Source of the DNA: Caldifarciminota bacterium 4484_100
GTDB lineage: Bacteria > Hydrothermota > Tepidihabitantia > SM23-42
Direction: 5' to 3'
Assembly (NCBI GenBank): GCA_002049785.1
Contig: MUKB01000071.1
Location: 1-7,176 of the forward strand
DNA: 7,176 nt
The notes under the pieces were generated by a model. It was not told the origin of the DNA. It worked only from the letters and a program-made list of their open reading frames with translations, and did no database searches. Both the position numbers and the translations under genes were made by a program. Positions 1 to 5,372 of the stretch are shown piece after piece. The first letter of the stretch is position 1; every line of letters begins with the position of its first letter.

Positions 1-108
1 CTGAACCCTGTGTTGAGGAATCTCAGTATTATTTCAGGGTCTAAATTTTTCAAACCAGAAAAATCAAAGAAGCCAAAAAAACAAGACAAACCAGAGATAC
101 TGAAATGA
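1..108 (+). CDS. 3' end of an unidentified gene (partial)
   Basis: Frame 1 is open from the window edge to a TGA at 106-108, giving a 35-residue C-terminal tail. The tail begins with a mixed hydrophobic stretch (LNPVLRNLSIISG) and ends in a Lys/Pro-rich charged tail with KPEKSKKPKKQ. Such basic low-complexity tails are common at the end of membrane or surface proteins, but nothing here identifies a family. The start lies outside the window. No other frame gives a better continuation, and a possible weak terminator hairpin (170-189) follows, which fits the end of a transcription unit. That this is a real coding tail is likely but not proven by so short a stretch. Confidence 0.5.
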   Translation: MNPVLRNLSIISGSKFFKPEKSKKPKKQDKPEILK

Positions 109-169
109 ATTCAGCAGAATATTCTAAAAAATCGAAACAAAAAGTGGAGAGGAGTCAGGTATTATTTAG

Positions 170-189
170 CCCATGGTCAAAACCGTGGG
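170..189 (+). terminator. Possible weak terminator hairpin after the first gene
   Basis: CCCATGGT (170-177) can pair with ACCGTGGG (182-189) across a CAAA loop, giving an 8-bp stem with one G-U pair. The bases after it are AT-rich but contain no real T run, so an intrinsic terminator is only possible. The position, between the stop at 108 and the next promoter at 203, is right for one. Confidence 0.35.
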
Positions 190-202
190 AGATAATATTG
201 TA

Positions 203-230
203 TTGACAACCTATGATTTATGATTATAAT
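203..230 (+). promoter_or_regulatory. Consensus sigma70-type promoter of the membrane protein-era cluster
   Basis: A perfect -35 TTGACA (203-208) and a perfect -10 TATAAT (225-230) are separated by 16 bases. Transcription would start near 237, leaving a leader of about 20 bases that contains the Shine-Dalgarno sequence at 246-256. The bases leading into the -10 box (TTATGATTATAAT) are identical to those of the minus-strand promoter at 5196-5223. It probably drives the downstream membrane protein gene and, by readthrough, era and the DUF355 gene. Confidence 0.85.
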
Positions 231-245
231 ACAAAATAACTTAAG

Positions 246-256
246 AAAGGAGGTGA
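246..256 (+). promoter_or_regulatory. Strong Shine-Dalgarno that fixes the GTG start at 258
   Basis: AAAGGAGGTGA is close to the full anti-Shine-Dalgarno complement and sits immediately before GTG at 258, with 4 bases from GGAGG to the start codon. No in-frame ATG lies nearby, so this site decides the non-ATG start. Confidence 0.8.
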
Positions 257-257
257 A

Positions 258-1472
258 GTGACGACCTTACACTTCAATTATAAAGATGTTTTCCGCGCTG
301 GTAGACTTGGCTTCAGCGCCAAGAAAATTTGGGTTTCGTTCCTTGGTTTACTAATTGCCTTTATTGGGTATGGGATATTGTCCTATATCGCTTACATCTC
401 TGCTGGTGTGGAATTTGGTGAAGTCTGGGATACATTTCGGTTAGTTCCCGTCTATCCGAGCGGCCTGCCCTGGTATTCCTGGATTATCTGGGTGGTTGGA
501 TTACTGTGGTGGATATGTGTTGCTCTGATTACCGGAACCGCGGTTTCAAAGATCACCTATGAACAGTTGAAGGGTGATGAATTTTATGAGATTAAAGAAG
601 CGATAAAATTTGCCCTCAAACATAGTAAATCAGTGATTCTCGCACCCGCGGTTCTGATTCTCTTTATCATTGCCCTTTTGGTAATGGGTATAATCCTCGC
701 CCTGATTACCTGGGTTCCCTATTTTGGCCAGCTCTTTTTGGCGGTAATGGCGGTGCCGGCATTTGCGGTGAGCCTCTTTATTCTCTATCTGGTGATCGTA
801 ACTGTTGTCTGTTTGGTTATCGGTCCGTCCATTGTTGGAGAAACCGGTAACGACACATTTGATACGCTATTTGAGTCCTTCTCGGTGATTAACGATCAAC
901 CCTGGAGGTTTATCGGCTACGAAATTTTGTTGAAGATTGTTATTGTAATTGGTGTGGTAATTCTGGGATTCTTTGCGGCCAAGGCGATTTTTTTGGGTAA
1001 TACTGTTCTGGGTATTATTGTTCCTGCTGATAAACTGGATAATATATTTTCGAATGCCTCTTATTATGTAAAGATTACCATCCCCTCAATCTGTCCGGAG
1101 TGGTGGAACAATCTCGTTACCGGATACTTAGATTGGATTGGTATGCCCAATATTCTATACCCACCTGACTATATTGCCGCGTATGAAGCCTGGGCGGGTG
1201 CGATCGCTTCGTTTATTATGGGTATCATCTACTATTTAATCATCCTCTTTGTTGTTTCACTGGGTAAGGCGATATTCTGGTCGGGAAATACCCTGATATT
1301 TACTGTGCTGGTGAAGAAGAAGGATGATAAGAACCTTCTGGAGATTAAAGAAGAGACATTTGAAGAACCCGAGCCGATAACCGAACCGAAACCTACCGAA
1401 GAGAAGGAAAAGAAGACAAAACGGCGGGCGAAGGAGACAAAAGAGAAGTCTGCACCAGAAACGGAGAATTAG
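258..1472 (+). CDS. Polytopic inner-membrane protein of unknown function with a charged C-terminal tail
   Basis: This is a 404-residue integral membrane protein. Hydrophobic segments are visible at about residues 24-48, 73-95, 126-151, 155-192 (possibly two helices), 219-247 and 314-352. A soluble loop rich in aromatic residues lies at about 250-312. The last 50 residues are hydrophilic and alternate Glu/Pro with Lys/Arg (EPEPITEPKPTEEKEKK), and probably lie in the cytoplasm. The segment around 195-222, with a Gly-Asn-Asp-Thr-Phe-Asp start and an Asp-Gln-Pro-Trp-Arg end, recalls a motif in uncharacterised multi-pass proteins of Planctomycetes and relatives (GTDxFDAxSRxxSYVxQRPW). That is a recollection, not a search. 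The GTG start is supported by the Shine-Dalgarno sequence at 246-256 and the promoter at 203-230. The gene is first in a cluster with era, 38 bases downstream. No enzymatic motif is seen, so function is unknown. Confidence 0.85.
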   Translation: MTTLHFNYKDVFRAGRLGFSAKKIWVSFLGLLIAFIGYGILSYIAYISAGVEFGEVWDTFRLVPVYPSGLPWYSWIIWVVGLLWWICVALITGTAVSKITYEQLKGDEFYEIKEAIKFALKHSKSVILAPAVLILFIIALLVMGIILALITWVPYFGQLFLAVMAVPAFAVSLFILYLVIVTVVCLVIGPSIVGETGNDTFDTLFESFSVINDQPWRFIGYEILLKIVIVIGVVILGFFAAKAIFLGNTVLGIIVPADKLDNIFSNASYYVKITIPSICPEWWNNLVTGYLDWIGMPNILYPPDYIAAYEAWAGAIASFIMGIIYYLIILFVVSLGKAIFWSGNTLIFTVLVKKKDDKNLLEIKEETFEEPEPITEPKPTEEKEKKTKRRAKETKEKSAPETEN

Positions 1473-1504
1473 GGATTGGGGGATAGAAACGGTCCCCCTT
1501 TCCC
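1472..1504 (+). other. Stable RNA hairpin between the membrane protein gene and era
   Basis: GGGGGA (1478-1483) pairs with TCCCCC (1493-1498) over a 9-base loop. After a symmetrical TT/TT internal loop the stem extends with GGGA (1472-1475) and TCCC (1501-1504). The hairpin begins in the last base of the upstream stop codon and ends 6 bases before the era start. Only TTTT (1509-1512) follows, so it may be a partial terminator or attenuator, an mRNA-stability element, or a structure affecting era translation. Confidence 0.6.
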
Positions 1505-1510
1505 AAAGTT

Positions 1511-2377
1511 TTGAAGGCTGGATATATTTCAATAATCGGTAGACCCAATGTGGGTAAATCAACATTGCTTAATCGTTTAATCGGAGTAAAACTTTCGGCA
1601 GTGACTAAAAAACCTCAGACGACAAGGAATCGAATCCTTGGTATTCTAACCGAGGGCGATTGTCAATGCTATTTTCTCGATACACCCGGACTTATCAAAC
1701 CCGAATATGAACTTCAGCAATTGATGGTAGAACAGATTAAGATAGGTATTCGTAGCGCCGATATAGTACTGTGGGTCACTACACCCTGGTTTAGTGAATC
1801 TGAGTTTCCAAAAGATCTCTTTCTACCAAAGCGGCCCTCGGTGTTGATTGCGGCCATCAATAAGATCGATTTGGTCAAAAAGAGTGATCTCCTTCCAGTT
1901 ATGAATAAGCTCAAAGACTTCGGTCCCGATGAGATTTTGCTGATATCGGCATTGACCGGTGAAGGGATAGATGAACTTAAGAAAGTGTTATTCAGTTATC
2001 TTCCTGAAGGTCCATTCCTCTATCCTGAGGATGACCTATCTGACCGTCCAGAGAGATTTTTTGTTGCAGAACTGATTCGTGAGGAGATCTTTAGGACTTT
2101 TAAAGAAGAAATTCCCTATGCAACCTGTGTGGTGATTGAGGACTTTAAAGAACGGAAGAAGGGTAAAGATTTTATCCGGGCGACGATCTATGTTGAGAAG
2201 GAATCCCAGCGTAAGATTATCATCGGTAAGGATGGAGCAGGGATAAAGCAGATTGGTGCCAATGCCCGAAAAGGGATTGAAGAATTTTTGGGCCGAGCGG
2301 TCTATCTTGAATTATGGGTGAAGGTTAAACCTCACTGGCGGAAGAATAAGAGGTTTTTGAAGGAGCTTGGCTATTAA
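1511..2377 (+). CDS. era: GTPase Era
   Basis: Era is an essential GTPase that binds the 3' end of 16S rRNA during assembly of the small ribosomal subunit and associates with the inner membrane. At 288 residues it has the full family length. The G domain shows the P-loop GRPNVGKS (10-17), the G2 element QTTR (36-39), DTPG (57-60), NKID (117-120) and the SAL of G5 (146-148). The C-terminal KH domain carries the RNA-binding loop [13 protein letters not shown] (237-249) followed by the usual [12 protein letters not shown] ending. The start is TTG at 1511, which gives the typical short N-terminus nine residues before the P-loop. No good Shine-Dalgarno sequence precedes it, and a stable hairpin ends 6 bases upstream, which is unusual for so conserved a gene. 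The next gene follows after 14 bases with a strong ribosome-binding site. Confidence 0.97.
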   Translation: MKAGYISIIGRPNVGKSTLLNRLIGVKLSAVTKKPQTTRNRILGILTEGDCQCYFLDTPGLIKPEYELQQLMVEQIKIGIRSADIVLWVTTPWFSESEFPKDLFLPKRPSVLIAAINKIDLVKKSDLLPVMNKLKDFGPDEILLISALTGEGIDELKKVLFSYLPEGPFLYPEDDLSDRPERFFVAELIREEIFRTFKEEIPYATCVVIEDFKERKKGKDFIRATIYVEKESQRKIIIGKDGAGIKQIGANARKGIEEFLGRAVYLELWVKVKPHWRKNKRFLKELGY

Positions 2378-2391
2378 TTGAGGAGGTCAAT

Positions 2392-2880
2392 ATGGAGTTC
2401 AAGAAAGTTCAGATAACCCCAAAACCCGGGGTCAATGTAATCTGTGGTCAGACCCATTTCATTAAAACCGCAGAAGATCTCTATGAGGCGCTAATGAATA
2501 GTGTACCCGGAATAAAATTCGGTCTGGCGTTTTGTGAAGCATCTCAGGAATGTTTGGTGCGTTACGAAGGAAACGATGAGGAACTGATAAAATTGGCTCA
2601 GCATTATGCCTTAGAAATTGGGGCAGGCCATTTCTTTATTATTTTCATTAAAGATAGCTTTCCCATAAATGTGTTGCCCAGGATTAAACAATGTCCGGAA
2701 GTGTGTAATATCTTCTGCGCTACTGCAAATCCTGTTGAGATACTTTGCGTTGAAACTGAACAGGGAAGAGGTGTTATCGGTGTAATCGATGGTTATAAAC
2801 CGAAAGGCATTGAAGGCGCAGAGGAGCGGGCAAAGAGATATAAATTTTTGAGGGATATCGGATATAAAAAAGGTGGTTAG
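2392..2880 (+). CDS. Adenosine-specific kinase family protein (DUF355)
   Basis: This 162-residue soluble protein matches the DUF355 family, annotated as adenosine-specific kinase from work on the Pyrobaculum homologue. The family is frequent in archaea and thermophilic bacteria. Recognisable conserved blocks are [20 protein letters not shown] (14-33), [15 protein letters not shown] (37-51), GAGHFFIIF (77-85), [10 protein letters not shown] (90-99), the cysteine-containing FCATANPVE (108-116) and [14 protein letters not shown] (121-134). The length is typical and no part is missing. The ATG is preceded by GAGGAGGT (2380-2387), spaced 5 bases from the core. It probably shares a transcript with era. 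The stop overlaps the miaA stop on the other strand by 4 bases. Family membership is secure; the kinase activity is known only for relatives and the physiological role is unclear. Confidence 0.93.
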   Translation: MEFKKVQITPKPGVNVICGQTHFIKTAEDLYEALMNSVPGIKFGLAFCEASQECLVRYEGNDEELIKLAQHYALEIGAGHFFIIFIKDSFPINVLPRIKQCPEVCNIFCATANPVEILCVETEQGRGVIGVIDGYKPKGIEGAEERAKRYKFLRDIGYKKGG

Positions 2881-3785
2881 TCGAGCCTCAATTTCTTTAT
2901 AATCAATTCGATGATTTTTTTATCCTGAGGATTATACCATTTCAATCCCGGAATACTGTTAAACCAGGTAATCTGCCGCCGTGCGAAGTTTCTTGTCCTT
3001 TGCTTGGCCCGGGCAGTGGCCTGTTCAAGAGACAGTTCACCATGCAGATACTGAATTATCTCTTTATAGCCGATTGTCTTCAAAGCATTTGATTGGGGTG
3101 AGAAACCTTTTTTCAGGAGCAATTTTATTTCTTGAATTAACCCATTCTTTATCATCTGGTCAAATCTCTGGTTAATACGCTGGTAAAGGATGGTTCTGGG
3201 TAGATTGAGGCCTATATAATATGGAAGAAACTTTGCCTTTTTTGGGCTTGATTGAATCAGTTTACTCAATGGCCTTCTGGTAATTTCATATACTTCAAGT
3301 CCCCGGAGGATACGTTGACGGTCATGGGGATTAATTCTTTTTGCCCAGGCCGGATCTATCCTCTGTAATTTCTGGTAAAGATATTCCAGACCTTTTTTGG
3401 CGAGGATGTTTAAGAGGCGATTCCTGATTTCTTTGTTGGCGTGAGGTAAGGGGTGGAACGGATTGAACAGGGCGCGAATATATAGACCGGTTCCGCCACA
3501 AACAATCGGGGTTCTGTTTTTTCTGAGAATCTCTGATATGCAGATCTCGGCATCGCGTGCAAATTGGCCGCTTGAATAAGTATCCTGCGGGTCGACAAAA
3601 TCGATGAGGTGAAATACGACCTCTTTTCTGTCAGTGATAGAAGGTTTGGCGGTTCCGATATCGAGATATTTGTAGACCTGCCGGGAATCTGCGGAAATAA
3701 TCTCTCCAGAAATTTTTTTTGCCAGGCTCATCGCAAGCCCGGTCTTACCGACTGCTGTAGGACCAACGATTGTGATGATTCTCAC
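2877..3785 (-). CDS. miaA: tRNA dimethylallyltransferase MiaA
   Basis: MiaA transfers a dimethylallyl group to N6 of adenosine 37 in tRNAs that read codons starting with U, the first step to ms2i6A. The 302-residue protein has normal length. Visible motifs are the P-loop GPTAVGKT (8-15), DSRQVY (33-38, with the catalytic-base Asp33), DIGTAKP (42-48), [12 protein letters not shown] (95-106), the [14 protein letters not shown] block (152-165), TIGYKEI (237-243) and the tRNA-binding C-terminal [12 protein letters not shown] (264-275). The start is GTG at 3785, the only reasonable in-frame start, because an in-frame stop lies a short way upstream. There is no clear Shine-Dalgarno sequence. It begins 10 bases after the prepilin peptidase stop, so translational coupling is likely. 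It is the last gene of the three-gene minus-strand operon, and no terminator is visible at its end. Confidence 0.97.
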   Translation of the reverse strand: MRIITIVGPTAVGKTGLAMSLAKKISGEIISADSRQVYKYLDIGTAKPSITDRKEVVFHLIDFVDPQDTYSSGQFARDAEICISEILRKNRTPIVCGGTGLYIRALFNPFHPLPHANKEIRNRLLNILAKKGLEYLYQKLQRIDPAWAKRINPHDRQRILRGLEVYEITRRPLSKLIQSSPKKAKFLPYYIGLNLPRTILYQRINQRFDQMIKNGLIQEIKLLLKKGFSPQSNALKTIGYKEIIQYLHGELSLEQATARAKQRTRNFARRQITWFNSIPGLKWYNPQDKKIIELIIKKLRLD

Positions 3786-3795
3786 ATTAGGTTTT

Positions 3796-4563
3796 TTAAG
3801 GATGACCTATACAAAAGAGTAAGGATAAAATCTGGGAGCGAAACAACAGAGCCAGGATACCACCAACACCGAGAAAAGGACCGAATGGAATCGGAACATC
3901 CCGGGTTTGATGAGTTGCCTTGATATAGAGAAGGCCAAAGAGTGCTCCGACTAATGAGGCGATGAATATTGCCGGGATGATCAATGGGAATCCGATGAAT
4001 GCGCCGATCATAGCAGTAAGGAATACATCACCCAAACCCATTACCTCCTTTTTGTAAACATAACCACCGAACACCCTTATCAGGAGAATAAGGCCACCAC
4101 CAAATCCGAGACCGATAATCCCGGATAGGAAGTTTTTGGTGAGAATCTGTAGTAGAATTCCGAGAACGATTCCCGGTATCGATATGAAATCAGGGATTAC
4201 CTGATGGCTAAAATCAATTCCTGAAATTACTATCAATGAGCAGAAAAAGAACGAATAGAAGAAAAATTGTATACTTAATTGATAATGGAGATAGGAATAG
4301 AATAGAAGTAGTCCTGTGATTAACTCAACCAAGGGATAATGGATACTGATCCGTTTCCGACAACCTGCACATCTACCTCTGAGCATAATAAAACTGAGAA
4401 TGGGAATGTTTTCATACCATCTGATTGGTCGATGACAATTTGGACAGAATGAATTTGGTTTGATAATCGATATTCTCCTGGGTATCCGGTATATGAGAAC
4501 ATTGAGAAAACTTCCAATTAAAGTACCAAAGATGAATATGAAGATTTTATTTAAAAGAATCAA
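3796..4563 (-). CDS. pilD: Type IV prepilin peptidase / N-methyltransferase (PilD, family A24)
   Basis: This inner-membrane aspartic protease cleaves the leader of type IV prepilins or type II secretion pseudopilins and methylates the new N-terminus. The 255-residue protein starts with a transmembrane segment containing GTLIGSFLNVLIYRIP (13-28). It then has the cytoplasmic zinc loop with two CxxC pairs (C40/C43 and C65/C68) around PIRWYENIPILSF (46-58), a feature of the bifunctional type. The catalytic aspartates are D117 in GIDFSHQVIPD and D179 in GLGD. The IPFGPFLGVGG block (225-235) is typical of the C-terminus. About six further membrane segments follow the zinc loop. The start is TTG at 4563; an in-frame stop lies two codons upstream, so no longer form is possible, and AAAGGA lies rather far upstream. 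The stop of the HepT-like gene is only 3 bases away. No pilin or secretion gene is visible in the window, so the substrates are encoded elsewhere. Confidence 0.95.
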   Translation of the reverse strand: MILLNKIFIFIFGTLIGSFLNVLIYRIPRRISIIKPNSFCPNCHRPIRWYENIPILSFIMLRGRCAGCRKRISIHYPLVELITGLLLFYSYLHYQLSIQFFFYSFFFCSLIVISGIDFSHQVIPDFISIPGIVLGILLQILTKNFLSGIIGLGFGGGLILLIRVFGGYVYKKEVMGLGDVFLTAMIGAFIGFPLIIPAIFIASLVGALFGLLYIKATHQTRDVPIPFGPFLGVGGILALLFRSQILSLLFCIGHP

Positions 4564-4566
4564 ATG

Positions 4567-4986
4567 TTATGTCTTATCCTTTAACTTAAAATACACCACG
4601 AATGAGTCGAGGCACTTATGGAGGTCATTGATGCTGGCCCCTATAAGTTCAGTAATTTCTTCGGGTCCTGTACTGTTTATACGAGGGAGCGCAATCACCG
4701 CTTTCTTCACACCGGGAACGACAGAAGGTAATATGATTTTGTTTTCTGCAAGGCTGATGAAGATATCGGCTCGATTTAATGGGTCTCTAAAATCATTTTC
4801 CAGGACAATACTATGTCCGATATCAATAAGCGATTTTATCAAACTATAGAAAAGATATTTTAACCTTTCTAATGACTTCACATTTTCGGGTTCCTTGAGG
4901 AAAGTTTTATTTTTAACCATCGATTTTATTTCTTCAATGTTCTTTGTTAGACTTTTATGAAGGTTTGAGAAATCATCCGCATTCAT
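4567..4986 (-). CDS. HepT-like (DUF86) helical protein lacking the RNase motif
   Basis: This 139-residue, mostly alpha-helical protein resembles the HepT/DUF86 family (HEPN superfamily), toxins that usually pair with an MntA-type nucleotidyltransferase. The match is to the core from about 38 to 135: a helix with SLIDIGHSIVLEN (52-64), then DPLNRADIFISLAENKII (68-85), then PGVKKAVIALPRI (91-103), then a last helix ending in LDSFVVYF. In active HepT the third block carries RX4HXY. Here the equivalent positions read Lys94, Ala99 and Pro101, so catalysis by that motif is not expected. No nucleotidyltransferase partner is adjacent. It is the first gene of an operon with pilD (3-base gap) and miaA. 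The ATG lies 5 bases after a consensus -10 box, so the mRNA is probably leaderless; Met23 is a less likely alternative start. Family assignment is by eye and moderately sure. Confidence 0.8.
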   Translation of the reverse strand: MNADDFSNLHKSLTKNIEEIKSMVKNKTFLKEPENVKSLERLKYLFYSLIKSLIDIGHSIVLENDFRDPLNRADIFISLAENKIILPSVVPGVKKAVIALPRINSTGPEEITELIGASINDLHKCLDSFVVYFKLKDKT

Positions 4987-4991
4987 AATCT

Positions 4992-5019
4992 ATTATAGCT
5001 GACTTTTTTTAATTGTCAA
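4992..5019 (-). promoter_or_regulatory. Consensus promoter of the HepT-like/pilD/miaA operon, predicted leaderless
   Basis: On the minus strand a perfect -35 TTGACA (5019-5014) and a perfect -10 TATAAT (4997-4992) are separated by 16 bases. Only five bases, AGATT, separate the -10 box from the ATG at 4986, so transcription should begin at or within a base of the start codon. The promoter lies just after the terminator of the small Lys-rich gene. Confidence 0.85.
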
Positions 5020-5032
5020 TATAAAGGATTAA

Positions 5033-5066
5033 ACAGAGAAGGGGGATTTTCATCCCCCTTCTCTGT
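5033..5066 (-). terminator. Strong intrinsic terminator hairpin of the Lys-rich gene
   Basis: A perfect 15-bp stem (5033-5047 with 5052-5066) closes on a loop that reads GAAA on the minus strand, a GNRA tetraloop. The stem has a run of five G-C pairs and an AGAGAA/TTCTCT base. On the minus strand it begins 5 bases after the stop of the 34-codon gene and is followed by a short U-containing tail (TTTAATCC). Stem strength and position support a terminator; the T run is short, so some readthrough into the next operon is possible. Confidence 0.8.
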
Positions 5067-5071
5067 GCAAC

Positions 5072-5176
5072 TTATCTTCTCTTCTTTCTCTTTGTCGTCT
5101 TTTTCTTTTTTGTCGTCTTTTTCTTTTTAGTTGTCTTCTTCTTTTTTGTTTTCTTTTTTGAACCGCACTTGCGCAT
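5072..5176 (-). CDS. Tiny lysine-rich hexad-repeat protein (34 aa)
   Basis: A 34-residue open frame starts MRKCGS and continues with three consecutive KKKKTT hexads (11-28), ending KRKKRR. Nineteen residues are Lys and four Arg, and there are no acidic residues, so the predicted charge is about +23. A complete expression cassette supports it: a consensus promoter (5196-5223), AAAGGAGGT (5181-5189) with the GGAGG core 5 bases before the ATG, and a 15-bp terminator hairpin just after the TAA. The predicted transcript is only about 165 bases and has no other gene. Composition resembles the Lys-rich tails of histone H1-like and some HU-like bacterial proteins, so binding to DNA or RNA is a reasonable inference, but no folded domain is present. 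The single Cys4 is unusual. I do not recognise a named family. Confidence 0.8.
   Translation of the reverse strand: MRKCGSKKKTKKKKTTKKKKTTKKKKTTKRKKRR
5093..5128 (-). repeat. Two identical tandem 18-base repeats inside the Lys-rich gene
   Basis: Positions 5111-5128 and 5093-5110 carry the same 18-base unit, which codes for KKKKTT. A third, diverged unit (5129-5146) encodes the same hexad with different codons (AAG and ACT replacing AAA and ACG). The identical units suggest recent duplication, while the synonymous changes in the third suggest selection on the peptide. Confidence 0.85.
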
Positions 5177-5180
5177 TATT

Positions 5181-5189
5181 ACCTCCTTT
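5181..5189 (-). promoter_or_regulatory. Strong Shine-Dalgarno of the Lys-rich gene
   Basis: The minus strand reads AAAGGAGGT, with the GGAGG core 5 bases before the ATG at 5176. This near-perfect site is the main evidence that the low-complexity stretch downstream is translated. Confidence 0.85.
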
Positions 5190-5195
5190 GTGGTA

Positions 5196-5223
5196 ATTAT
5201 AATCATAATTTAAAAATTGTCAA
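5196..5223 (-). promoter_or_regulatory. Consensus promoter of the Lys-rich gene
   Basis: On the minus strand TTGACA (5223-5218) and TATAAT (5201-5196) are separated by 16 bases. The start point would be near 5189, giving a leader of only about 13 bases that begins with the Shine-Dalgarno sequence. The bases TTATGATTATAAT are shared with the promoter at 203-230. An inverted repeat, GGTTAA (5225-5230) and TTAACC (5261-5266), lies directly upstream of the -35 box and could be an operator, but this is weak. Confidence 0.85.
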
Positions 5224-5339
5224 GGGTTAAATGCATCTAAAAAAAATTTTAAAGGGACAGTTAACCGAAGCGCAAAATTAAAATCTTTTAAAAATAGATA
5301 TTATTTTTCTATTTAATGATGTAGTATGCTATTTGATTG

Positions 5340-5367
5340 TTGACATTATAAAAAATATGATTAAGAT
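5340..5367 (+). promoter_or_regulatory. Probable promoter of the nfeD-type gene, predicted leaderless
   Basis: A perfect -35 TTGACA (5340-5345) is followed after 16 bases by TAAGAT (5362-5367), which matches the -10 consensus at four of six bases. The ATG at 5373 comes after five bases (AAATT), the same spacing as in the HepT-like promoter on the other strand. No Shine-Dalgarno sequence lies before the ATG, which fits a leaderless mRNA. Confidence 0.65.
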
Positions 5368-5372
5368 AAATT

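Noticed and set aside
105..206. A 33-codon frame starting with an ATG that overlaps the first gene's stop (ATGA).
   Set aside because: It has no Shine-Dalgarno sequence, no recognisable composition, crosses the hairpin at 170-189 and ends inside the -35 box of the next promoter.
1257..1565. A 102-codon minus-strand frame.
   Set aside because: It lies antisense to the charged tail of the membrane protein and the start of era; its Phe/Leu/Arg-rich composition is the mirror of Glu/Lys codons.
1661..1672. A minus-strand TTGACA inside era.
   Set aside because: No acceptable -10 box lies 16-18 bases away, and the position is within a conserved coding region.
3609..3923. A 104-codon plus-strand frame.
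   Set aside because: It is antisense to the strongly supported miaA start and pilD end and has no ribosome-binding site.
4460..4849. A 129-codon plus-strand frame.
   Set aside because: It is antisense to pilD and the HepT-like gene, whose motifs and promoter support the minus strand.
5075..5160. The pyrimidine-rich stretch read as simple-sequence DNA or a short CRISPR-like repeat array.
   Set aside because: The repeats are contiguous 18-base units without spacers, in frame, and framed by a Shine-Dalgarno sequence, stop codon and terminator; a coding repeat explains them better.
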